DNA of 64,000 nt from Arthrobacter mangrovi (GTDB taxonomy: Bacteria; Actinomycetota; Actinomycetes; Actinomycetales; Micrococcaceae), in assembly GCF_026011795.1 (NCBI RefSeq), contig NZ_BRVS01000018.1, forward strand, positions 118,965 through 182,964. The letters are read 5' to 3'. The translations under genes and the position numbers were made by a program. The stretch's first letter is position 1, and each line of letters opens with the position of its first letter. Below are positions 8,578 to 18,420 of the stretch, one piece after another. Under the pieces are notes generated by a model. That model was not told the origin of the DNA and searched no databases. It worked only from the letters and a program-made list of their open reading frames with translations.

Positions 8578-9081
8578 ATGTCTGTTGTGATGACGCGTGG
8601 TGTGTTATTCGTGCACTCGGCGCCGACTGCGCTATGCCCGCATATCGAGTGGGCTATCGGGTCGGTCGTCGATAAGCGCACGGACCTTGAATGGACGCAG
8701 CAGCCTGCTGCGCCCGGGATGTACCGCGCGGAACTGTCGTGGGTTGGCGCCCAGGGGACCGGAGCGCTGCTGGCTTCCGCGTTGCGGGGCTGGGCACATC
8801 TGCGATACGAAGTGACGGAAGAGCCGAGCGCGGGAGTGGACGGCGGACGCTGGTCGCACACCCCTGAACTCGGTATTTTCCATGCCGTCACGGACGTCCA
8901 CGGCAACATCATGGTTTCGGAGGACCGCATCCGCTACGCCTACGAATCGGGCGCAGGCGATCCCGCGGCCGTTTACCACGAGCTTTCGCTGGCACTCGGC
9001 GAGGCCTGGGACGAAGAACTCGAGCCGTTCCGGCATGCCGCCGAGGGCGCGCCGGTACGCTGGCTCCACCAGGTGGGCTGA
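8578..9081 (+). CDS. DUF3145 family protein
   Basis: A 168-residue soluble protein of an actinobacteria-restricted family. The signature N-terminus MTRGVLFVHSAPTALCPHIEWAIG follows a good GGAGG (8568-8572); an upstream in-frame ATG would add 12 residues not typical of the family, so ATG 8578 was chosen. Other family blocks are YRAELSWVGAQGTGA, LRGWAHLRYEVTEEP and GRWSHTPELGIFHAVTD. No known catalytic motif, signal peptide or membrane segment is visible. Role unknown. A strong hairpin follows and separates it from the convergent fab operon. Confidence 0.93.
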   Translation: MSVVMTRGVLFVHSAPTALCPHIEWAIGSVVDKRTDLEWTQQPAAPGMYRAELSWVGAQGTGALLASALRGWAHLRYEVTEEPSAGVDGGRWSHTPELGIFHAVTDVHGNIMVSEDRIRYAYESGAGDPAAVYHELSLALGEAWDEELEPFRHAAEGAPVRWLHQVG

Positions 9082-9117
9082 GCCACCGGCGGAGCTTTTC
9101 GCATCCTCCTTCTAATA

Positions 9118-9158
9118 ACGATGAGGCGGCCGGGCTTTTAGCCCGGCCGCCTCATCGT
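9118..9158. terminator. Bidirectional terminator between DUF3145 gene and fabF
   Basis: A perfect 19-bp inverted repeat (9118-9136 with 9140-9158) has a TTT loop. It sits between two convergent genes and can act for both, although the flanking T tracts are short. Confidence 0.85.
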
Positions 9159-9187
9159 GTCCGTTAGCCCGTACGCCCGTACAGGGG

Positions 9188-10423
9188 TCAGACGTTGCGG
9201 AAGACGACGACGGCGTTGTGGCCGCCGAAGCCGAAGGAGTTGTTCAGCGCGACGACGTCGCCGCCCGGCATGTCCCGAACCGACGTAACGACGTCCAGGG
9301 GAATGTCGGGGTCCTGGCTTTCCAGGTTGATGGTGACTGGCATCTTCCGCTCGTAGATGGCCATGACCGTGAGCACGGATTCGACGGCGCCGGAGGCCCC
9401 CAGGAGGTGGCCGGTCTGCGACTTGGTCGCGGAGACCGCGACGTTGTCCACGTGGTTCCCCAGGGCCGCCTTGAGGGCTGTGTACTCGGGCTTGTCGCCC
9501 ACCGGCGTCGACGTGGCGTGCGCATTGACGTGCACGACGTCGGTGGCCTGGGCCCGCGCGTCGAAGAGGGCGGCCTTGAGCGCCCGGGTAGCGCCCAAGC
9601 CCTCGGGATCCGGGGCGGTGATGTGGTACGCGTCCGCGGTTACGCCCGAGCCTGCCAGTTCGGCGTAGATGCGGGCACCGCGGGCCAGCGCATGTTCTTC
9701 GGCTTCGAGGACGAGAGCGCCTGCGCCCTCGCCCATCACGAAGCCGTCGCGGTCGATGTCGTAGGGACGTGAGGCGTGCTCCGGATCGTCATTCCGCTTG
9801 GACAGTGCCTGCATGGCGCTGAAAGCGGCGATCGGCATCGGGTGGATGGCAGCCTCGGCGCCACCGGTCATCACCACGTCCGCCTTGCCGGCCCGGATGA
9901 GGTCGATACCCATGGACATGGCTTCCGTCCCGGAAGCACAGGCCGAGACGGGAGTGTGGGCACCGGCGCGGGCACCGAGATCCATGCTGACCGCGGCAGC
10001 CGGGCCGTTGGGCATGAGCATCGGCACGGTCATCGGGAGCACCCGGCGCGGGCCTCGTTCGCGCAAGGTATCCCAAGCATCGAGGAGGGTCCAGACGCCG
10101 CCGATACCGGTCGCAAAGGCAACAGCGAGCCGGTCATGGTCAATGTCCTCGATGCCCGAGTCCTTCCATGCCTCGCGCGCCGCGACGACGGCGAACTGGG
10201 TGGATGGGTCCATGCGCTTGGCTTCGACCCGGCTGAGGACCTCGTCGGGCCTGTTGCTCGCCCGGCAGGCAAAGGTCACCGGCAGTTCGTACCGGGCAAC
10301 CCACTCGTCCTCAAGCGTGCGGGCTCCCGAAACACCCTTGAGGGAATTCTGCCAGGTGGTGGGGACGTCGCCGCCGATGGGCGTGGTGGCGCCGAGGCCG
10401 GTGATGACTACTTTGCGTGCCAT
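9188..10423 (-). CDS. fabF: 3-oxoacyl-ACP synthase II
   Basis: Elongating condensing enzyme of type II fatty acid synthesis; joins malonyl-ACP to acyl-ACP. The catalytic triad is Cys162 (VSACASGTEAMS), His302 (VNAHATSTPVGD) and His339 (SQTGHLLGASGAVE). The Gly-rich tail NNSFGFGGHNAVVVF is intact, and 411 residues is full length. It is the last gene of the fabD-fabH-acpP-fabF operon, 95 nt after acpP, and ends at a strong bidirectional hairpin. Confidence 0.97.
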   Translation of the reverse strand: MARKVVITGLGATTPIGGDVPTTWQNSLKGVSGARTLEDEWVARYELPVTFACRASNRPDEVLSRVEAKRMDPSTQFAVVAAREAWKDSGIEDIDHDRLAVAFATGIGGVWTLLDAWDTLRERGPRRVLPMTVPMLMPNGPAAAVSMDLGARAGAHTPVSACASGTEAMSMGIDLIRAGKADVVMTGGAEAAIHPMPIAAFSAMQALSKRNDDPEHASRPYDIDRDGFVMGEGAGALVLEAEEHALARGARIYAELAGSGVTADAYHITAPDPEGLGATRALKAALFDARAQATDVVHVNAHATSTPVGDKPEYTALKAALGNHVDNVAVSATKSQTGHLLGASGAVESVLTVMAIYERKMPVTINLESQDPDIPLDVVTSVRDMPGGDVVALNNSFGFGGHNAVVVFRNV

Positions 10424-10518
10424 GTACTCAATCTCTCAGGGGGATGGGCGGAAAAAGCAATGGGCGGCGGCCGGAACTGCTGAAGCGGGTGTCCGGCCGC
10501 CGGCTTCCCTGCGGGAGG

Positions 10519-10764
10519 CTAGGCCTGGGCCTTGGCGATGAAGTCGACGGCGTCGCCAACGGTCTTGAGGTTCTTGACCTCTTCGTCCGGAATGCGGACA
10601 CCGAACTTTTCCTCGGCGTTGACGACAATGGTCATCATGGAGATGGAGTCGATGTCCAGATCGTCGGTGAAGGACTTGTCCAGTTCAACCGCTTCGGGAG
10701 CCAGGCCGGTCTCCTCGTTCACGATCTCTGCCAGTCCTGCCAGGATTTCTTCGTTGCTAGCCAT
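10519..10764 (-). CDS. acpP: Acyl carrier protein
   Basis: An 81-residue acidic carrier protein. The phosphopantetheine attachment site is Ser40 in DDLDIDSISMMTIV; the residue after the serine is Ile where many ACPs have Leu. Helix-rich flanks (MASNEEILAGLAEIV, DEEVKNLKTVGDAVDF) are typical. ATG 10764 has AGGAG upstream; the longer in-frame extension upstream lacks ACP similarity. Lies between fabH and fabF, which both use it. Confidence 0.97.
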   Translation of the reverse strand: MASNEEILAGLAEIVNEETGLAPEAVELDKSFTDDLDIDSISMMTIVVNAEEKFGVRIPDEEVKNLKTVGDAVDFIAKAQA

Positions 10765-10873
10765 GGAAGGCTCCTTTTCTTGTAGCCGGCGCGCTGTCCG
10801 GCGTGGGTTGTCAAACCGCAGACTGCGGTTTGGATCGGCAAACTTTTCCTTGCTGTGCCGCGACGCTGCGATA

Positions 10874-11941
10874 TTACGGCAGAACCACGACCTGTGCACC
10901 GAAGACGAGGCCTGCGCCGAAACCAATCTGGAGGGCAAGCCCGCCGCTGAGTTCCGGGTGCTCCTCGAGCAGCCGGTGCGTAGCCAGGGGGATCGACGCC
11001 GCCGACGTATTGCCGGCTTCGGCGATGTCGCGGGCCACCACGACATTCTCCGGCAGCTTCAGCTGCTTGACCATTTCGTCGATGATGCGCATGTTCGCCT
11101 GGTGGGGGACGAACGCTGCGAGGTCGCCGGGTTCGACGCCGGCGGCCTCCAAGGCGCGCTTGGCCACCTTGGCCATTTCCCAGACGGCCCAGCGGAAGAC
11201 GGACTGGCCGTCCTGCCGGAGGGTCGGCCAGAGCTTGTGGTCCGGCTCCCCGCGTTCAGCCAGGACTGCACCGAGCGACCCCGCTGCTTCGGCGGCTAGG
11301 GAGAGCTCCCGGACCTCGTTCAGCGAGTGGGTCATGCTGATGACGTCCCACTTGCTTCCGTCGGAGCCCCAGACCGAGGGGCCGATGCCCGGCGTGTTGG
11401 AAGGGCCGATCACGACGGCGCCGGCGCCGTCGCCGAGCAGGAACGAAATGGTGCGCTCGGTGTTGTCGATCACATCGGAGAGCTTTTCGGCGCCCACGAC
11501 CAGTACGTATTCGGCCGCACCCGAACGGACCAGTGCATCGGCCTGGGCGATGCCGTAGCAGTAGCCGGCGCAGGCAGCCGAAATATCGAAGGCGGGAGCA
11601 GGTGTCGCGCCTACGCGGTCAGCCAGGGCCGCGGCCGCCGAGGGCGTAGCGTAGGGATGCGAAACCGTCGAGACGATGACTGCACCCAGCTGGGACCCCT
11701 CGATTCCGGCCTTCGCCAGGGCTTCGGTGGCAGCGCCTTCTGCCATGTCCAGCAGAGAGGTGTCCGCGCCGGCGCGGTGGCGGGTGACGATGCCGGTGCG
11801 CTGGCGGATCCACTCGTCGGAGGAATCGATCCACTGGCAGACATCTTCGTTGGTGACGATGACGTCCGGACGGTAGGCACCGTATCCGAGGATGCGTGAA
11901 TGGTCGCGCAGCTGTGACTGGCGCAGGACGGGAGTGCTCAC
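10874..11941 (-). CDS. fabH: 3-oxoacyl-ACP synthase III
   Basis: Initiates type II fatty acid synthesis by condensing an acyl-CoA primer with malonyl-ACP. In branched-chain-lipid actinobacteria the primers are mainly branched, but that preference is family knowledge, not seen here. The triad is Cys124 (ISAACAGYCYG), His280 (FVPHQANMRI) and Asn311 (AGNTSAASIP). The GTG start overlaps the fabD stop by 4 nt (GTGA). At 355 residues it is slightly longer than the E. coli enzyme because of the N-terminal segment. Confidence 0.96.
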   Translation of the reverse strand: MSTPVLRQSQLRDHSRILGYGAYRPDVIVTNEDVCQWIDSSDEWIRQRTGIVTRHRAGADTSLLDMAEGAATEALAKAGIEGSQLGAVIVSTVSHPYATPSAAAALADRVGATPAPAFDISAACAGYCYGIAQADALVRSGAAEYVLVVGAEKLSDVIDNTERTISFLLGDGAGAVVIGPSNTPGIGPSVWGSDGSKWDVISMTHSLNEVRELSLAAEAAGSLGAVLAERGEPDHKLWPTLRQDGQSVFRWAVWEMAKVAKRALEAAGVEPGDLAAFVPHQANMRIIDEMVKQLKLPENVVVARDIAEAGNTSAASIPLATHRLLEEHPELSGGLALQIGFGAGLVFGAQVVVLP

Positions 11942-12915
11942 AGGTGGATGTCTCCAGACTTTTCTTCGACAGTTGTTGCGGCCTGAGGCGTTTGCCGCGT
12001 GTGCTCGGCCACGAAGTCGCGCGCCGCTTCGAGGTCCTCGGGCGTCTTGAGGGCCAGCGTTGCCACGCCCTTCATGCCGCGCTTGGCCAGGCCCGTCAGG
12101 GTTCCTGCCGGCGTCAGTTCAAGCATGCCGGTGATGCCTACGGAGAGCATCTCCTCCATGCAGAGGTCCCAGCGGACCGGGCGGGAAACCTGGGCGATGA
12201 GGCTGTCAAGGTTCTGCTCGCCGCCCGCTACCGGTTCGCCGTCGTAATTGGAGAGCAGCGTCAGCGCAGGGGAGGTGGGGGACAGCTGCGGCCTCAGCGC
12301 CTCCAGCGCTCCGACGGCGGGCTCCATGTGCGTGGTGTGGAAGGCGCCGGCCACCTTGAGGGGGATGACCCGGGCCTTGGCCGGCGGGTTGGCCGCGAAG
12401 CCCTGGAGTTGTTCCAGGGTGCCGGCTGCTACAACCTGGCCGCCGCCGTTGGCATTCGCAGGAGTCAGGCCGGCCGCCTCGATGGCGGCGAACACCTCCT
12501 CCTGGTCCCCGCCCAGGACAGCGCTCATCCCTGTCGGAGTCTGGGCGGCGGCGCGGGCCATGGAGTTGGCGCGCTCCCGGACGAAGGCCATCGCGTCATT
12601 TTCGCTGAGGGCGCCCGCGATGGCGGAGGCTGTGATTTCGCCGACGGAGTGCCCCGCGATGACGGTCGACAAGTCCAGCGGGTCATTGGCGGTGAGTGCC
12701 TTGGCCGTGACGAGTCCGGCCGCGACGATCAGCGGCTGGGCGACGGCGGTATCCTTGATGGTTTCCTCATCGGAGGTCGTTCCGTGCGCCACGAGGTCCA
12801 GTTGCGCGATATCGCTCAGCAGGCCAAGGTGGTCCGCGACCCCGGGTACTTCGAGCCACGGGGACAGGAAACCGGGCGATTGGGACCCCTGGCCGGGGCA
12901 GACGATAGCAAGCAC
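11938..12915 (-). CDS. fabD: Malonyl-CoA:ACP transacylase
   Basis: Transfers malonyl from CoA to ACP. Nucleophile Ser90 is in AGHSVGE and the paired histidine (about 193) is in AGAFHTTHM. The N-terminal VCPGQGSQSPG and the region around Gln60 (VAQPLIVAA) are conserved. The GTG start (12915) is preceded by GGAAAG. It is the first structural gene of the fab operon, downstream of the regulator gene. The 95-bp gap between them carries a palindrome (12984-13000) that may be the operator. Confidence 0.96.
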   Translation of the reverse strand: MLAIVCPGQGSQSPGFLSPWLEVPGVADHLGLLSDIAQLDLVAHGTTSDEETIKDTAVAQPLIVAAGLVTAKALTANDPLDLSTVIAGHSVGEITASAIAGALSENDAMAFVRERANSMARAAAQTPTGMSAVLGGDQEEVFAAIEAAGLTPANANGGGQVVAAGTLEQLQGFAANPPAKARVIPLKVAGAFHTTHMEPAVGALEALRPQLSPTSPALTLLSNYDGEPVAGGEQNLDSLIAQVSRPVRWDLCMEEMLSVGITGMLELTPAGTLTGLAKRGMKGVATLALKTPEDLEAARDFVAEHTRQTPQAATTVEEKSGDIHL

Positions 12916-12983
12916 GTTATCCAGCTTTCCAAAAAGGGTGCAGTTCCAAGGGTGTTTCGGCGGACGAAGCTCACCGGGCCGCT

Positions 12984-13000
12984 TTGTAGGAAGTCTACAA
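12984..13000 (-). promoter_or_regulatory. Palindrome upstream of fabD, candidate FasR operator
   Basis: TTGTAG at 12984-12989 and CTACAA at 12995-13000 form a perfect 6-bp inverted repeat with a 5-nt spacer, 69 nt before the fabD start. PucR-type FasR regulators are known to bind in front of the fab operon. Assigning this palindrome to the adjacent regulator is inference from position and symmetry. Confidence 0.5.
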
Positions 13001-13010
13001 GGCGCCGAAG

Positions 13011-14282
13011 TTACTGCCGAGTAGGCGGGCGGTCCTGCGTGGCGCGCGAACCGACCAGCCGGCCGACCACGAGGGCCGTCTGCAGGACGAAGGCTTCGCG
13101 GGGCAGCAGCGGGTCCCAGCCCGTGACGTCACTGACCCGCCGGAGCCGGTAGCGGACGGTGTTGGCATGGACGAAGAGTTCCCGGGCCGTGGCTTCCAGC
13201 GAATGTCCGAGGGCGAGGTAGCTGGAGAGGGTTTCGACCAGGCCGTTGCCCGCGTTGAGCAGGGGAACGTAGATGTGCTTGTACAGGTCGCGGCGGGCGG
13301 CCTCGTCGCCGGACATCACCCGTTCAGGCCACAGGTCGTTGGCGGCCACGGGCCGGGGCGCGGCGGGCCAGGCCCGGGCGGCGGTCAGCCCGGCAAACGC
13401 GGCCTGGGCGGAGAGGCTGGCGTCCACCAGCGATACCGACTCCGGGCCGTAGACAACGGGGCCCGGGCCGAAGAGTTCGCTCAGCCTTAGGAAGGCGGGG
13501 CCCTGGTCGGAGATTCCGCCGAGGACGAGGATCAGGCGGTCGCCCTGGATACCGACGAGCGTGTCGTCGGCGAAGCGGGATCCGGCGCGGCGCACTTCCG
13601 CCACGAACGTGGGGCTTGGTTCGCCCGGCGAGCTGCCGACCATGACCGTGATCCGGCCGGTGGACTTCCAGCCGACGGCCGCGATGCGTGAACGCAGGGC
13701 ATCGGAAGACTCGCCGCGCAGGATGGCGTCCACGACCAGGGCTTCCAGCCGCGTGTCCCAGGCGCCGCGGGTCTCCGCCGCGCGGGCGTACACGTCCGCC
13801 GCGGCGAAGGCGACCTCGCGCGAATACCGCAGTACTGCCTCGCGAAGGGCCGCCTCATCGTTCCCTCCCGCAAGGTCCGGCACCTGGTCCTCGACGGCCT
13901 CGACGACGACCCGGATGAGCTGCAGGGCGCGCTGCAGGCTGATGGAGCGTGTCAGTTCGGTCGGGGCGGTGCCGAAGACGTCGTTCATGACCCAGGCTGG
14001 GGATGCCGGGCGTTCGTACCAGGTGACGAAGGAGGCGATTCCCTTCTGTGCCACGAGGCCGAGGGCGGCCCTCTCGTCCGGGCGCAGGCTGCGGTACCAG
14101 GGCAGGTCGTTCTCCAGCCGCTTCAGCGTGGTAGTGGACAGTGCGCCGATCCGGGAGCGCAGTCTGTCCAGGGTGGCGGCGTTGGTCGGGGCGGCCGTGT
14201 CCGGCGCACTTTTGGTGCTCCGGGACGCCGCCGGCCGCGCACCGGAGGGTGCAGCGGAGGAATCGGTCCGAGGGCGGGGCAT
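13011..14282 (-). CDS. fasR: PucR/CdaR-type transcriptional regulator, FasR-like
   Basis: Probable activator of the fatty acid synthesis operon directly downstream. A long N-terminal sensor region contains ALRSRIGALS-type and FVTWYERP blocks. The C-terminal PucR helix-turn-helix lies at about residues 345-410: LVETLSSYLALGHSLEATA, then ELFVHANTVRYRLRRVSDVTG. The first about 40 residues are Ala/Pro/Ser-rich and probably disordered. Start choice: ATG 14282 gives the family-like MPRPRTD; an in-frame ATG 12 codons upstream is possible and neither has a clear ribosome-binding site. Position in front of fabD is the main support for the FasR name. Confidence 0.88.
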   Translation of the reverse strand: MPRPRTDSSAAPSGARPAASRSTKSAPDTAAPTNAATLDRLRSRIGALSTTTLKRLENDLPWYRSLRPDERAALGLVAQKGIASFVTWYERPASPAWVMNDVFGTAPTELTRSISLQRALQLIRVVVEAVEDQVPDLAGGNDEAALREAVLRYSREVAFAAADVYARAAETRGAWDTRLEALVVDAILRGESSDALRSRIAAVGWKSTGRITVMVGSSPGEPSPTFVAEVRRAGSRFADDTLVGIQGDRLILVLGGISDQGPAFLRLSELFGPGPVVYGPESVSLVDASLSAQAAFAGLTAARAWPAAPRPVAANDLWPERVMSGDEAARRDLYKHIYVPLLNAGNGLVETLSSYLALGHSLEATARELFVHANTVRYRLRRVSDVTGWDPLLPREAFVLQTALVVGRLVGSRATQDRPPTRQ

Positions 14283-14376
14283 GCATTGAGCATACGCAGT
14301 TGCCGGGCCCGGCTCCATTCACGGGCTTTGTGTGTTTCCTACTAAAACACCGGCCGAGGGTGGCTGCGCCGCGCCG

Positions 14377-14424
14377 AAAAAAGGCTGCGGCGGACACCCG
14401 TTTAGGGGTGTCCGCCGCAGCCTT
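14377..14424 (-). terminator. Intrinsic terminator of aceE
   Basis: A perfect 19-bp stem (14381-14399 with 14406-14424, 6-nt loop) is followed on the minus strand by six T residues (A run at 14377-14382). It lies 27 nt after the aceE stop. Confidence 0.92.
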
Positions 14425-14451
14425 GCGGTCGGGACTAAGCCGGCCTCGAGG

Positions 14452-17193
14452 TCAGGACTCGCCGCCGGCGTTTCCGGTGGTTCCCGCGTTGACGTCGGTG
14501 AGCTTGTAGCGCTCAAAGGCTTCACGCGGTGCGTTCTGGTCCACCTCGCCGCGGCGGGCGAGCATCTGCAGCGCCCTCACCACGATCGAGTGGCTGTCGA
14601 TCTTGAAGAAGCGACGTGCCGCCGCGCGGGTGTCGGAGAAACCGAATCCGTCGGCGCCGAGGGTCGCGAACTCGTTGGGGAGGAACTGGCGGATCTGGTC
14701 CGGCACCGACTTCATGTAGTCGGTGACGGCCACGATCGGGCCGGTGGCTCCCTCAAGCTGCTGGGCGACGAAGGGCTTACGCGCCTCCTGGCCCGGGTTG
14801 AGGAACGCTTCCTCCTCGGCGGCGACCGCCTCGCGGCGCAGCTCGTTCCAGCTGGTGACAGACCAGACATCGGCGGAGACGTTCCAGTCCTCGGCCAGGA
14901 TCTGCTGGGCCTCGAGGGCCCACGGAACGGAGACGCCGGAGGCCAGCAGCTGGGTGCGGGGACCGTCGATCTTTGCCGGGGCCAGCAGGTAGATGCCCTT
15001 GACGAGGCCCTCGACGTCCAGTTCTTCGGGCTCGGCAGGCTGCACGATCGGCTCGTTGTAGACGGTCAGGTAGTACATGACGTTGGGATCCGGGTGGTTC
15101 CCGCCGTACATCCGCTCCAGGCCGGACTTCATGATGTGCCCGATCTCGTAACCGTAGGCCGGGTCGTAGGTGACGACGGCCGGGTTGGTCGAGGCCAGCA
15201 GCGGCGAGTGGCCGTCCGCGTGCTGCAGGCCCTCGCCCGTCAGCGTGGTCCGGCCGGCGGTCGCGCCGATGACGAAGCCACGGGCCATCTGGTCCGCGGC
15301 GGCCCAGAAGAAGTCGCCCGAGCGCTGGAAACCGAACATCGAGTAGAAGATGTAGATCGGGATCAGCGGCTCGCCGTGGGTGGCGTAGGACGTGCCGGCG
15401 GCCGTGAGGGCGGAGGTCGAGCCGGCCTCGTTGATGCCGGTGTGCAGGATCTGGCCCTGCGGCGATTCCTTGTATGCGAGCACCAGGTCGCGGTCCACCG
15501 ACAGGTAGTTCTGGCCCTTGGGGTTGTAGATCTTGGCCGTGGGGAAGAACGAGTCCATGCCGAAGGTCCGGGCTTCGTCCGGGATGATCGGGACCACGCG
15601 GTTGCCGAATTCCTTGTCCCGCATGAGGTCCTTCAACAGCCGGACGAACGCCATGGTCGTCGCGGCCTGCTGCTTGCCCGAGCCGCGCTTGGCGACTTCG
15701 TAGGCTTTGTCCTCGGGCAGGTGCAGCTGGGTGTGCTTGGTGCGCCGCTCGGGCACGGCGCCGCCGAGGGCGGCACGCCGCTCCATCATGTACTTGATCT
15801 CGGGGGCGTCCGGACCCGGGTGGTAGTACGGCGGGCGGTACGGGTCGGCCTCGAGGGCCTCGTCGCTGATCGGGATGCGCAGGTGGTCGCGGAACCCCTT
15901 CAGGTCATCGAGGGTCAGCTTCTTCATCTGGTGGGTCGCGTTGCGGCCCTCGAAGTGGGTTCCGAGGCCGTAGCCCTTGACCGTCTGGGCCAGGATGACC
16001 GTCGGCTTGCCCTTGAACTCGGTGGCGGCCTTATATGCGGCGTAAACCTTGTGGTAGTCGTGGCCGCCGCGCTTGAGGTTCCAGATCTGCTCATCGGTCA
16101 TGTCCGCGACCATGTCCTTCGTCTGCGGGGTCTTGCCGAAGAAGTGCTCGCGCACGAATCCGCCGGATTCGGCCTTGTAGGTCTGGTAGTCACCGTCGAG
16201 CGTGGAGTTCATGATGTCCACGAGGGCGCCGTCGTTGTCCTTGCCCAGCAGGCTGTCCCACTCGCGGCCCCAGACGACCTTGATGACATTCCAGCCGGCG
16301 CCGCGGAAGAAGGCTTCGAGTTCCTGGATGATCTTGCCGTTGCCGCGGACCGGTCCGTCGAGCCGCTGCAGGTTGCAGTTGATCACGAAGGTGAGGTTGT
16401 CGAGCTTTTCGTTCGCCGCCAGCTGCAGGAAGCCGCGCGAGTCCGGCTCATCCATCTCGCCGTCGCCGAGGAAGGCCCAGACGTGCTGGTCGGACGTGTC
16501 CTTGATGCCGCGGTTGTGCAGGTAGCGGTTGACCTGCGCCTGGTAGATGGCGTTGGCCGGGCCGATGCCCATCGAGACGGTCGGGAATTCCCAGAAGTGC
16601 GGCATGTTCCGCGGGTGCGGGTAGGACGGCAGTGCGTGCCCCTCGCGGGACTTCTCCTGGCGGAAGCCGTCCAGGTCTTCCTCGCTCAGGCGGCCTTCCA
16701 TGAAGGCGCGCGCGTACATGCCGGGAGAGGCGTGGCCCTGGAAGAAGATCTGGTCTCCGCCGCCCGGGTGGTCCTTGCCGCGGAAGAAGTGGTTGTAGCC
16801 GACTTCGTAGAGCGTCGCGGCGCCCGCGTACGTGGAGATGTGGCCGCCGACGCCGATTTCGGGGCGCTGGGCACGGTGCACCAGCATGGCGGCGTTCCAG
16901 CGCATCCACGCACGGTAGCGCCGCTCGATCTCTTCGTCGCCGGGAAAGGCAGGCTCCTGGTCCACGGGAATGGTGTTCACATAATCCGTGGTCGTCACCA
17001 TGGGGACGCCGACGCTTTGGGCGCCGGCACGCTGCAGCAGCGAACGCATGATGAACTGGGCGCGCTCAGTACCTTGGGACTGGATCAGCTGGTCCAGAGA
17101 CTCCACCCATTCGGCAGTCTCTTCGGGATCACGGTCCGGCAGCTGGCTTGTCAGGCCGCTCAGGATGTGCGAGGTGTCTTCTCCTGCGCTCAC
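14452..17193 (-). CDS. aceE: Pyruvate dehydrogenase E1 component (homodimeric)
   Basis: Thiamine-diphosphate enzyme that decarboxylates pyruvate and transfers the acetyl group to E2. It is of the single-chain alpha2 type used by actinobacteria. Visible are the substrate region [16 protein letters not shown], the ThDP/Mg motif [12 protein letters not shown]...[21 protein letters not shown] and [12 protein letters not shown]. About 913 residues, full length. GTG 17193 is preferred because AGAGAGG lies 6 nt upstream; a TTG two codons earlier is possible but poorly spaced. No E2 or E3 genes are adjacent. The gene is monocistronic and ends at a strong terminator. Confidence 0.96.
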   Translation of the reverse strand: MSAGEDTSHILSGLTSQLPDRDPEETAEWVESLDQLIQSQGTERAQFIMRSLLQRAGAQSVGVPMVTTTDYVNTIPVDQEPAFPGDEEIERRYRAWMRWNAAMLVHRAQRPEIGVGGHISTYAGAATLYEVGYNHFFRGKDHPGGGDQIFFQGHASPGMYARAFMEGRLSEEDLDGFRQEKSREGHALPSYPHPRNMPHFWEFPTVSMGIGPANAIYQAQVNRYLHNRGIKDTSDQHVWAFLGDGEMDEPDSRGFLQLAANEKLDNLTFVINCNLQRLDGPVRGNGKIIQELEAFFRGAGWNVIKVVWGREWDSLLGKDNDGALVDIMNSTLDGDYQTYKAESGGFVREHFFGKTPQTKDMVADMTDEQIWNLKRGGHDYHKVYAAYKAATEFKGKPTVILAQTVKGYGLGTHFEGRNATHQMKKLTLDDLKGFRDHLRIPISDEALEADPYRPPYYHPGPDAPEIKYMMERRAALGGAVPERRTKHTQLHLPEDKAYEVAKRGSGKQQAATTMAFVRLLKDLMRDKEFGNRVVPIIPDEARTFGMDSFFPTAKIYNPKGQNYLSVDRDLVLAYKESPQGQILHTGINEAGSTSALTAAGTSYATHGEPLIPIYIFYSMFGFQRSGDFFWAAADQMARGFVIGATAGRTTLTGEGLQHADGHSPLLASTNPAVVTYDPAYGYEIGHIMKSGLERMYGGNHPDPNVMYYLTVYNEPIVQPAEPEELDVEGLVKGIYLLAPAKIDGPRTQLLASGVSVPWALEAQQILAEDWNVSADVWSVTSWNELRREAVAAEEEAFLNPGQEARKPFVAQQLEGATGPIVAVTDYMKSVPDQIRQFLPNEFATLGADGFGFSDTRAAARRFFKIDSHSIVVRALQMLARRGEVDQNAPREAFERYKLTDVNAGTTGNAGGES

Positions 17194-17521
17194 GTCCAAC
17201 CTCTCTGATGTGCAGATTGTGTCTGCGCCTTTTTTAGATTAAGCGTCCCGGCCGATGGTACGGCGGGGCTCGGCCTCTTCGCCGGAGGCGTCGGCTGCTG
17301 TTCCCTGCGGCCGGTTCCGCCGACGGTACAACTGGTGCAACTCTAACCGTTTGCCTAACCACTATGCAGTACGTGACGGCCTTCACGCAGGCGCGGACCT
17401 CCCGCCGGTTTCCGCTGCGGCTCGTCATGCGGCTTGAAGCAACCGCAAATAGGGTGTTGGCTTGTAATATCCATAACAGCGTCCATACCGGGCGAAGCGA
17501 ATTGCAACGAGGAGGAGCACA
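17194..17521. promoter_or_regulatory. Divergent intergenic region between aceE and the DUF3052 gene
   Basis: This 328-bp gap must hold the promoters of both flanking genes. I see a TAATAT hexamer at 17465-17470 that could be the -10 of the rightward gene but no well-spaced -35, and a direct repeat of CTAACC at 17343-17348 and 17355-17360. No open frame here is supported as a gene. Confidence 0.45.
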
Positions 17522-17944
17522 GTGAGCGAGGCCGAGACCGCCGCGGTTGACAATGTGGCGGGCAGATTGGGTTTCAAAGAAGGAGACCTGATACAGGAGT
17601 TCGGCTACGACGACGACGTGGATTTCGATCTCCGCGACGACATTGAGGAACTCACCGGCTCCGAGTTGCTGACGGAAGACGACCAGGAGGCCGTCGATTC
17701 CGTCATCGTTTGGTGGCGGGATGGGGACGGCGATCTCGTCGACGCGCTGATGGATGCCCAGACCACGCTCGACGCCGGAGGCCAGGTATGGGTGCTCACG
17801 CCCAAGTCGGGGCGCGACGGCTACGTACCGCCGTCGGAAATCCAGGAAGCCGCTCCTACCGCCGGACTGCACGCCACATCCTCGGCGGGTGTCTCCGATG
17901 ACTGGGCCGCCGCGCGGCTCGTCAGCAAGCGGAACAAGGGGTAG
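17522..17944 (+). CDS. DUF3052 family protein
   Basis: A 140-residue acidic soluble protein of a family common in Actinobacteria. Conserved blocks are VAGRLGFKEGDLIQEFGYDDD, LLTEDDQEAVDSVIVWWRDGD and GQVWVLTPKSGRDGYV followed by EIQEAAPTAGL. GTG 17522 has a strong GGAGGAG upstream. It has no signal peptide or known catalytic residues. The family is thought to be a small alpha/beta domain of unknown role. The stop is only 4 nt from the peroxiredoxin start, so the two are probably co-transcribed. Confidence 0.92.
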   Translation: MSEAETAAVDNVAGRLGFKEGDLIQEFGYDDDVDFDLRDDIEELTGSELLTEDDQEAVDSVIVWWRDGDGDLVDALMDAQTTLDAGGQVWVLTPKSGRDGYVPPSEIQEAAPTAGLHATSSAGVSDDWAAARLVSKRNKG

Positions 17945-17948
17945 CGCC

Positions 17949-18407
17949 GTGACGGAACTCAAGGCGGGCCAGCCGGCACCGGATTTCGAGCTTTCCAACC
18001 AGTTCGGGGAACCCGTCAGGCTGTCGGCCCTGCGCGGCGAAAAGATCGTCCTGGTCTTCTACCCGTTCGCGTTCTCGGGCATCTGCACCGGTGAACTGTG
18101 CGAACTGCGCGATGACCTCGGGTCGTTCAAGAGCGAGAACGCCCGCGTCCTGGGCATTTCGGTCGACCACAAGTTTGCGCTGCGCGCCTTCGCGGAGAAG
18201 GAGAACTACGACTTCGACCTGCTGGCCGACTTCTGGCCGCACGGCGGCGTCGCCAAGACCTACGGCGTGTTCGACGACGAATCCGGCATGGCGACCAGGG
18301 GTACCTTCATCATCGACGCCGAGGGGACCCTCCGGCACATCATCAGGAACCCGCGCACCCAGGCGCGCGACATCCAGGAATACCACCGCATCCTCAAGGA
18401 ACTCTGA
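17949..18407 (+). CDS. Peroxiredoxin (AhpE-like)
   Basis: Thiol peroxidase reducing hydrogen peroxide, organic peroxides or peroxynitrite. The 152-residue product has the thioredoxin-like core and the peroxidatic Cys46 in YPFAFSGICTGELCELRD. A second cysteine five residues on (Cys51) is absent from one-Cys AhpE enzymes as I recall them, so the recycling mechanism is open. Downstream GTFIIDAEGTLRHI is typical. The GTG start follows the DUF3052 stop by 4 nt; the sirtuin gene begins 13 nt after the stop. Confidence 0.92.
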   Translation: MTELKAGQPAPDFELSNQFGEPVRLSALRGEKIVLVFYPFAFSGICTGELCELRDDLGSFKSENARVLGISVDHKFALRAFAEKENYDFDLLADFWPHGGVAKTYGVFDDESGMATRGTFIIDAEGTLRHIIRNPRTQARDIQEYHRILKEL

Positions 18408-18420
18408 GCGGGGCCGGCGC

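Noticed and set aside
14332..17208. A 958-codon open frame on the plus strand opposite aceE
   Set aside because: It is an antisense shadow of aceE. High GC content leaves long frames free of stops, and the translation is low in complexity and has no domain.
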